This document shows positions 1 through 3,686 of a stretch of 5,489 nt of DNA, piece by piece. The position numbers and the translations under genes were made by a program. The stretch's first letter is position 1. Each line of letters starts with the position of its first letter. The notes below the pieces were generated by a model that was not told where the DNA came from, did not search any database, and saw nothing but the letters and a program-made list of their open reading frames with translations. The DNA is from an uncultured Nitrospinaceae bacterium (GTDB lineage Bacteria; Nitrospinota; Nitrospinia; Nitrospinales; VA-1), in assembly GCA_938073925.1 (NCBI GenBank), contig CALJGH010000183.1, positions 1 to 5,489 of the forward strand, read 5' to 3'.

Positions 1-431
1 TTGAAAACATCTGCTGCTTTGGCAAGATGGTGAATCGTTTCTTTTCCATGTTTAAGGCCATAATAAAGCATGGCAATATTACTATGCGCTCGACCGAATT
101 CCGGATTAATACGAATGGCTTCCTTATAATGCTTGAATGCTTCTTCCATCTCGCCGATGAGGTTGCTCACCACTGCCAGACTGTAATGCACCATGGGTGC
201 CTCAGGTTTCAAACGAAGAGCTTCCCGAAACGATTTTGAAGCTTCCAGATTCATGCGAAGCTTGCCATAACGAATAGCAATATTAAAATGTGCCAGAAAA
301 TGATCTGGGTCGAGTTCAATGGTTTTTTTATAAGCTTCAAATGTTCTGCGGTCATCTCCCAGCTTGCTAAAAGCTAGCCCGTCCTTAAAATATTCTTCCG
401 CAGTTTTTTCTGCCTGTTGTTCCGGTGACAT
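1..431 (-). CDS. TPR-repeat protein, C-terminus cut off by window edge
   Basis: This gene reads leftward from an ATG at 431-429 and stays open to the edge, giving 143 complete codons without a stop. The visible protein is nearly all tetratricopeptide repeats. I count about four 34-residue units, at roughly residues 11-44, 45-78, 79-112 and 113 onward. They carry the usual small/large residue pattern and helix-B endings such as AIELDP-like TIELDPD, ALRLKPEA and AIRINPEF. TPR proteins are helical scaffolds for protein-protein contacts; no catalytic domain is visible here and the partner is unknown. There is no signal peptide or membrane segment, so the visible part looks cytoplasmic. The start is well supported: an in-frame TAG lies at 441-443 and a GAGGA Shine-Dalgarno sits 5 nt before the ATG. 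The gene diverges from the plus-strand cluster. What follows beyond position 1 cannot be seen, so a larger multidomain protein is possible. Confidence 0.85.
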   Translation of the reverse strand, partial: MSPEQQAEKTAEEYFKDGLAFSKLGDDRRTFEAYKKTIELDPDHFLAHFNIAIRYGKLRMNLEASKSFREALRLKPEAPMVHYSLAVVSNLIGEMEEAFKHYKEAIRINPEFGRAHSNIAMLYYGLKHGKETIHHLAKAADVF

Positions 432-487
432 AATATTCCTCTAATCTTCTAATTAAATAGGGTTCACGACAAAATTGTAAATAGATA

Positions 488-499
488 AGCATATATGCT
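488..499. promoter_or_regulatory. 12-bp perfect palindrome, possible operator
   Basis: AGCATATATGCT is a perfect dyad with no spacer, centred between 493 and 494, inside the divergent intergenic region. A dyad between two divergent genes is a natural place for a dimeric regulator to bind. A 12-bp AT-rich palindrome can also arise by chance, and no second copy is seen in the window. No regulator family is recognised. Confidence 0.25.
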
Positions 500-549
500 A
501 CCTTATTGAACCCTAACATTGCAACCGGGCTAAATTTGGATGAAATAGG

Positions 550-603
550 TTGAGGCTTAACAGGCAAAAAAGGGCCATTGCCCTTCCTGACTGAAGCTCT
601 CAA
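550..603 (+). promoter_or_regulatory. Long imperfect hairpin in leader of the small-gene cluster
   Basis: Three stacked helices can form. The outer stem pairs TTGAGGCTT (550-558) with AAGCtCTCAA (594-603), leaving t598 as a one-base bulge. The middle stem pairs CAGG (561-564) with CCTG (586-589). The inner stem pairs AAGGGC (570-575) with GCCCTT (580-585) around a CATT loop. Together this is 19 base pairs, interrupted by a small internal loop and a five-base CAAAA bulge. A competing helix, GGCAA (563-567) with TTGCC (578-582), would exclude the inner and middle stems, so the element could in principle switch. It ends one base before an ATG at 605 and about 35 bases before the ATG at 639. The pairing is seen directly; a regulatory role is inference. 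No known riboswitch class is recognised. Confidence 0.4.
566..585 (-). terminator. Possible intrinsic terminator on the minus strand
   Basis: Read on the minus strand, the inner stem AAGGGC-AATG-GCCCTT runs directly into a six-T tract. This is the form of a Rho-independent terminator, though the stem is short (six base pairs, two of them using T-tract bases). No minus-strand gene lies just upstream of it, so it would stop antisense transcription coming through 605-1000, or act as an attenuator if a TPR-gene promoter lies further right. It overlaps the larger hairpin listed above. Confidence 0.35.
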
Positions 604-638
604 AATGCCCTTTACTCTCGAACAAATAGAAAATTATT

Positions 639-911
639 ATGGCAATAGAACCTGGAACAGAAGAAGAACGGCTCATGCTGGGCCAATGGATAAAAAGAGG
701 ACAAAAACTCATTGTGGGCACTTCCTGCCTGGGGGACTCCTATATTGATTCCAATGTCAAAAGAGACGAAGAAGTACAAAAAAAGTCAGAAGAATATGTT
801 GCCTTCGACCATAAAGTAGGCGAAGAACTGCCTCACCTGAAAGGCAAATTTCGCTGGGACCTTGAAAAATATTATCGCGACCGATACGGTCCTTATCTGC
901 CCGAGGATTAA
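639..911 (+). CDS. Small hypothetical protein, 90 residues
   Basis: I do not recognise this protein. It is acidic and charged, with many Glu, Lys and Asp, a single cysteine (C30) in a GTSCLGDSYID stretch, and an aromatic C-terminal part (FRWDLEKYYRDRYGPYLPED). No membrane segment or signal peptide is visible. Codon use is regular, and the gene ends 5 bp before the Rieske-like gene, whose Shine-Dalgarno lies inside its last codons. That supports a real, translationally coupled gene. The start is uncertain. TAG at 627-629 blocks any further upstream start, and no Shine-Dalgarno precedes the ATG at 639. M13 (ATG at 675) follows a purine-rich stretch and is an alternative. An ATG at 605 in another frame opens a 47-codon frame (MPFTLEQIENYYG...), so a frameshifted longer gene is also possible. 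Confidence 0.65.
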   Translation: MAIEPGTEEERLMLGQWIKRGQKLIVGTSCLGDSYIDSNVKRDEEVQKKSEEYVAFDHKVGEELPHLKGKFRWDLEKYYRDRYGPYLPED

Positions 912-916
912 CCTTC

Positions 917-1240
917 ATGTCTAAAGTCAAGCTATCAGAAGTTTCAGATGCACCGGAAGAGGGAAAGGGCAAGCAAATTAACCTCAGACACCCCTATACA
1001 GAAATCGACTATATCTTAGGCTTGTTTCAAGTGGAGGGGAAATACTATTGCATTACTGACCTATGCAAGAGTTGCGAGGGTAGCTTGTCAAAAGGGGTGC
1101 TCCAAGGCATGTTTGCCTTCTGCAATAAAGAGGAATGCGCCTGGAATATTCGAAAAGGTTTTTGTAAATGGAACCGGTCTGATACCACACCCATTTATAA
1201 AGTCGCTCGCGAAGAAGACGGTCTCTATATAGAAATTTAA
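917..1240 (+). CDS. Rieske-like small iron-sulfur protein with Cys4 ligand set
   Basis: This 107-residue protein has the layout of a single-domain Rieske-type ferredoxin. A VEGKYYCITD strand (about residues 39-48) leads to the first ligand loop C50-x2-C53-E-G-S-L-x-x-G. The second loop is C69-x4-C74-A-W-N-I-x-x-G-x-C83, and the chain closes on YKVAREEDGLYIEI. Classical Rieske loops are C-x-H-x-G-x-x-L and C-x2-H-G-W-x-F. Aligned on G55 and W76, both histidine positions are occupied by cysteine (C53, C74), and each cysteine pair is spaced further apart. The likely role is electron transfer or metal binding in the cytoplasm; partner unknown. A GAGGA at 903-907 precedes the ATG by 9 nt and overlaps the end of the upstream gene, which argues for coupling. 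C45 and C83 are further cysteines. A zinc site instead of a 2Fe-2S cluster is possible. Fold assignment is by pattern, not by search. Confidence 0.7.
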   Translation: MSKVKLSEVSDAPEEGKGKQINLRHPYTEIDYILGLFQVEGKYYCITDLCKSCEGSLSKGVLQGMFAFCNKEECAWNIRKGFCKWNRSDTTPIYKVAREEDGLYIEI

Positions 1241-1252
1241 TGTCTTAACAGG

Positions 1253-1283
1253 TGTATAATTTCATCTCAACAGGAGGTGAAAT
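1253..1283 (+). promoter_or_regulatory. Putative -10 box and strong Shine-Dalgarno for the cupin gene
   Basis: TATAAT at 1255-1260 is a perfect sigma-70 -10 hexamer, but no good -35 lies 16-18 bp upstream. AGGAGGTGA at 1272-1280 is fully complementary to the 16S anti-Shine-Dalgarno and sits 6 nt (from AGGAGG) before the ATG at 1284. It is the best ribosome site in the window and fixes that start against the overlapping frame beginning at 1277. A transcript from this -10 would have a very short leader. Readthrough from the upstream genes is equally possible because no terminator separates them. Confidence 0.4.
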
Positions 1284-1685
1284 ATGAGTCTGGATTTAAA
1301 AAGAAAAGCTGTAACTGTCCGCCCCAAAGAAACCCTCACTACAAAACAAAACCTGCCTTATTACGTTGGTATTTCAAAAGAAACTGCAGGTGCAAAAGGA
1401 TTATCCATGAACCTAGTGGTTATCCCACCTGGCGCTTCACCGAAAGCGCATTACCATAAAGATTTTGAGACAGCGATTTACCTTTTGAAAGGAAGGGTGG
1501 AGACTCGTTTTGGTGAGAACCTCAAAGAGTCGATCATCAATGAGGAAGGCGATTTCGTCTACATCCCACCCGGTGTCCCCCATAAGCCGGTAAACCTGAG
1601 CAAAACCGAACCCGCGCTGGCTATCGTTTCTCGCAACGACCCCAACGAGCACGAAAATGTGATTGCCTATGATGAGAAATCATAA
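1284..1685 (+). CDS. Single-domain cupin protein
   Basis: This is a 133-residue monocupin, the normal length for small stand-alone cupins. Both cupin motifs are clear. Motif 1 is G50-x5-H56-x-H58-x3-E62-x7-G70, one residue longer before the final glycine than the textbook spacing. Motif 2 is G89-x5-P95-x-G97-x2-H100-x3-N104, an exact match. H56, H58, E62 and H100 form a complete metal-binding set, so a bound divalent metal such as Fe, Mn, Ni or Zn is expected. The substrate is unknown. Members range from isomerases and dioxygenases to sugar or small-molecule binding proteins, and the ETAIYLLKGRVETRFG stretch resembles a common family of uncharacterised stand-alone cupins. No signal peptide is visible, so it is probably cytoplasmic. 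It lies 43 bp after the Rieske-like gene and faces the radical SAM operon tail to tail. Confidence 0.88.
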   Translation: MSLDLKRKAVTVRPKETLTTKQNLPYYVGISKETAGAKGLSMNLVVIPPGASPKAHYHKDFETAIYLLKGRVETRFGENLKESIINEEGDFVYIPPGVPHKPVNLSKTEPALAIVSRNDPNEHENVIAYDEKS

Positions 1686-1832
1686 TCATTTATTTCTGGG
1701 TCGCCGCGCTCCTTTCAGTCGCTCGTGATGACGTGCGATAGGGTTGGGGCACACATACCCTTTCATATTCATGCCTAAATTTGATGGTATCGCCTTAAGA
1801 ATCCTGACCTATCACCACTGGGCGTTGCTCGG
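1686..1832. other. Convergent intergenic region without a clear terminator
   Basis: This 147-bp gap separates the cupin stop from the stop of the leftward radical SAM gene. A terminator would be expected for both directions, but I see no GC stem followed by a T tract on either strand. The only structure found is the imperfect hairpin at 1700-1732. A 21-codon frame beginning at about 1771 has no Shine-Dalgarno and is not called. Confidence 0.5.
1696..1733 (-). repeat. Possible dispersed-repeat-like palindrome
   Basis: On the minus strand this begins CGTCATCACGAGCGACTG and ends GAGCGCGGCGACCCAG. It resembles the widespread family of bacterial intergenic elements of the type 'GTCAT-nGCGAG ... 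GCGGCAATCCAG', which I recognise by pattern only. On the plus strand, GTCGCCGCG (1700-1708) can pair with CGTGATGAC (1724-1732) with one mismatch and two G-T wobbles around a 15-nt loop. Only one copy is present in the window, so repetition cannot be shown here. Confidence 0.3.
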
Positions 1833-3644
1833 CTAGACCATGCCAATTGCGGGTTGTTGCATTTGGCGGCGTTGGCCTTCGGTCATTTCCAGTTGTGGCA
1901 GGTTGTTCGATCCGTATTTGTCGATGTAGAGGAAGACGTATTCGCGGACAGAGGTTCTCAGATCCCATTTTTTATTGTGGTTTTGCTCGAACTCATCGAA
2001 GACATCTAGAGCATCTTGAATGGTGAGTCCATCCTTGGTGGTGAAATAATAGTCTAACGCCAGATCCCATTCCGGGTTTTTGTAATAGGTCAGTCCGTAT
2101 TTTTCTGGTTCAAAGGCTATTGGACTGTATTTCCCCAATACGAAAGTCATGAACCCGAGTGAATGAATATGTGCGCTGTTTTTTTCGACAAAGGCTTTGC
2201 TGTCATCTGCTTCTTCACTCGTCTCGCCAGGAAAACCGAAGAAGCCCATCAAGTGATTCCAAATCCCCGCATCAGAAGACATGCGTAGATTGGTTTCAAT
2301 GGCATCGAGCTTGGTTGACTTATCCATTAGTTTTAATACGCGCTGGTTGCCAGACTCGTAACCGAAATGTAGGTATTTGCAACCAGACTCCGCCACATCT
2401 TTCCATACCTGTTCTTCAAGCAAGGATTCCTCAAACCGCATATGTGTCGTCCATGCGATATCGAGCTTATCTTCAATAAGTCGACGCGAAAGTTTCTGGA
2501 ATAGGGCAGGAGGATAAGACTCATCTGTAAAATGAAAAAACCGCGTGCCGTATTTTTCTTTGAGAAAACTGATTTCTTCAACAATAAGGTCTACCTGTTT
2601 GGTGCGGAACCCTTCTACGTAACCCTGAAAATGGTCACAGAAGGTGCACTTCCCATAATAACAACCACGGGTAGCGAGATAAGGCAGAATAAGCTGAGGA
2701 ACAAAATATTTATCGAGTGGCAGTCCATCAAAATCTGGTGGCGGTAACTCTGCAAGAGATTCTGCAAAAACTTCTTTATTAACGTGAATTCCATCTTCAT
2801 CTTTATAAATTAAATTAGGTAAAGATGAAAAGTTTTCTCCATTTTTTACCGCTTCGGTCAATTTAAGATAGGCGGACTCGCCTTCATAAATGATAGCGCT
2901 GTCGAACAATTCCCATAAACTTTCCATCCCAGGAAGCATGTCGCGGATACGGGTGATTATGTTGCCCCCCAATGTGATGTGGATTCCGGGAAACTCTTCT
3001 TTGATCATTTTGCAGAAGGTAAATGTCGGGATTAGTTGTTTCTGCTGAACAACGGAGATACCCACCATTTCCGGTCGCTCGTTTTCTATCAACGGGCGAA
3101 TCAACATGGCGTAAACATCGCGATAAATATTGATCTGATCGTCATCGAGAGATTCAATGATCTCACTCGACATAAACGGTTTGTAGACGATGTCGGTTTC
3201 GATTGGAGGAAAACAAATTTGCGCGGGATAATAACCGAGAGAAATCAATGTCATCGTCTGGTGCAGACAGTTTGTAGCCCACTCCAACTGGTCAATATCA
3301 TAGAAAGCCTGACTGCGCAAAATTTTCTTGGCGCGTTCAACATCGTTTGAAAACTGTTTAAGTAGTTCAGGCGTGCAGGTCTGCAATTTACCCAATAACT
3401 CGTGCTCTTCTTCATCGAGCTCGCGCTTTTCTTTGACCTCTTGAAGGTGTTGTTTTTCATGAGCGATGCGACCCCCAACATGTTCGAGAAAACGCGAACT
3501 GAAAAACAAGTCATACATTTCAACATTGACATCCATTTGGACGACTTCGTGTCCCGCAGGGCGCAACACCGAAGCCAGACAAGGCAGACTCAAATAAGGC
3601 TCTGAGGGTAACCAGTCGGGTGGGAATAAAAGTAAGTTTTTCAT
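1833..3644 (-). CDS. Cobalamin-binding-type radical SAM protein (downstream paralogue)
   Basis: A 603-residue enzyme with two parts. Residues 1-45 and about 190-230 form a Rossmann-like cobalamin-binding half (NLLLFPPDW, VGIS at 194-197, LGG at 225-227). No DxHxxG motif is present, so any cobalamin would not use that histidine. Between them lies a charged, mostly helical insertion (about 50-190). The radical SAM core follows DFDGLPLDKY (304-313): C328-x4-C333-x2-C336 for the 4Fe-4S cluster, TDES at 373-376, GYESG at 428-432 and GFPGET at 470-475. The C-terminal domain holds FLYIDKYG (571-578). Such enzymes start 5'-deoxyadenosyl radical chemistry, often methylation or rearrangement; the substrate here is unknown. 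It is the second gene of a likely operon, 42 bp after its paralogue. The start matches the paralogue (MKNLLLFP versus MKTLLIFP), although no close Shine-Dalgarno is visible; AGGA lies too far upstream. Confidence 0.88.
   Translation of the reverse strand: MKNLLLFPPDWLPSEPYLSLPCLASVLRPAGHEVVQMDVNVEMYDLFFSSRFLEHVGGRIAHEKQHLQEVKEKRELDEEEHELLGKLQTCTPELLKQFSNDVERAKKILRSQAFYDIDQLEWATNCLHQTMTLISLGYYPAQICFPPIETDIVYKPFMSSEIIESLDDDQINIYRDVYAMLIRPLIENERPEMVGISVVQQKQLIPTFTFCKMIKEEFPGIHITLGGNIITRIRDMLPGMESLWELFDSAIIYEGESAYLKLTEAVKNGENFSSLPNLIYKDEDGIHVNKEVFAESLAELPPPDFDGLPLDKYFVPQLILPYLATRGCYYGKCTFCDHFQGYVEGFRTKQVDLIVEEISFLKEKYGTRFFHFTDESYPPALFQKLSRRLIEDKLDIAWTTHMRFEESLLEEQVWKDVAESGCKYLHFGYESGNQRVLKLMDKSTKLDAIETNLRMSSDAGIWNHLMGFFGFPGETSEEADDSKAFVEKNSAHIHSLGFMTFVLGKYSPIAFEPEKYGLTYYKNPEWDLALDYYFTTKDGLTIQDALDVFDEFEQNHNKKWDLRTSVREYVFLYIDKYGSNNLPQLEMTEGQRRQMQQPAIGMV
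2637..2663 (-). other. Radical SAM cluster motif C-x4-C-x2-C, downstream paralogue
   Basis: The codons encode C328 YYGK C333 TF C336. The three cysteines should hold the SAM-binding 4Fe-4S cluster. The usual radical SAM spacing is C-x3-C-x2-C; here one extra residue separates the first two cysteines, as in the neighbouring paralogue. Confidence 0.85.
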
Positions 3645-3686
3645 ATTTTATATCAGGTCGTTATTTTTCCTGCGTTGTGGGAGAGC
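3645..3686 (-). other. Spacer between the two radical SAM genes
   Basis: This 42-bp gap contains no stem followed by a T tract, so readthrough from the upstream gene into the downstream one is expected. On the minus strand an AGGA lies about 26-29 nt before the ATG at 3644, too far to act as a normal Shine-Dalgarno. The sequence just before the ATG (CCTGATATAAAAT) is AT-rich and unstructured, so the downstream gene may be translated less efficiently or by an SD-independent route. Confidence 0.5.

Larger units (their letters stand above)
432..604. other. Divergent intergenic region
   Basis: This 173-bp AT-rich stretch separates the leftward TPR gene from the rightward small-gene cluster, so promoters for both should lie in it. 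None is convincing by eye. On the plus strand, a TTGCAA at 519-524 and TGAAAT at 541-546 (16-bp spacer) would start transcription near the base of the hairpin at 550-603. On the minus strand, a TTTACA-like element (complement of about 476-481) precedes AT-rich sequence at about 455-465. Both are weak matches to sigma-70 consensus. The region also holds a 12-bp palindrome and the hairpin, listed separately. An open frame that crosses it on the minus strand is not coding-like. Confidence 0.5.

Noticed and set aside
27..239. A 70-codon plus-strand frame antisense to the TPR gene
   Set aside because: The opposite strand encodes clear TPR repeats with conserved spacing; this frame is its shadow.
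385..603. A 72-codon minus-strand frame across the divergent intergenic region
   Set aside because: It overlaps the start of the well-supported TPR gene in another frame, has no Shine-Dalgarno, and its composition does not look like a protein. It also runs through the hairpin.
1277..1459. A 60-codon frame starting 7 nt before the cupin ATG
   Set aside because: The Shine-Dalgarno overlaps its start codon region and points to the 1284 ATG, and the overlapping frame encodes a complete cupin with all metal ligands.
1696..1770. A tRNA-like or structured RNA gene in the convergent gap
   Set aside because: There is no acceptor stem, no TTCGANNC-type T loop and no cloverleaf; only the single imperfect hairpin forms.
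1771..1836. A 21-codon frame in the convergent gap (MPKFDGIALR...)
   Set aside because: It has no ribosome site, overlaps the end of the radical SAM gene and is too short to judge.
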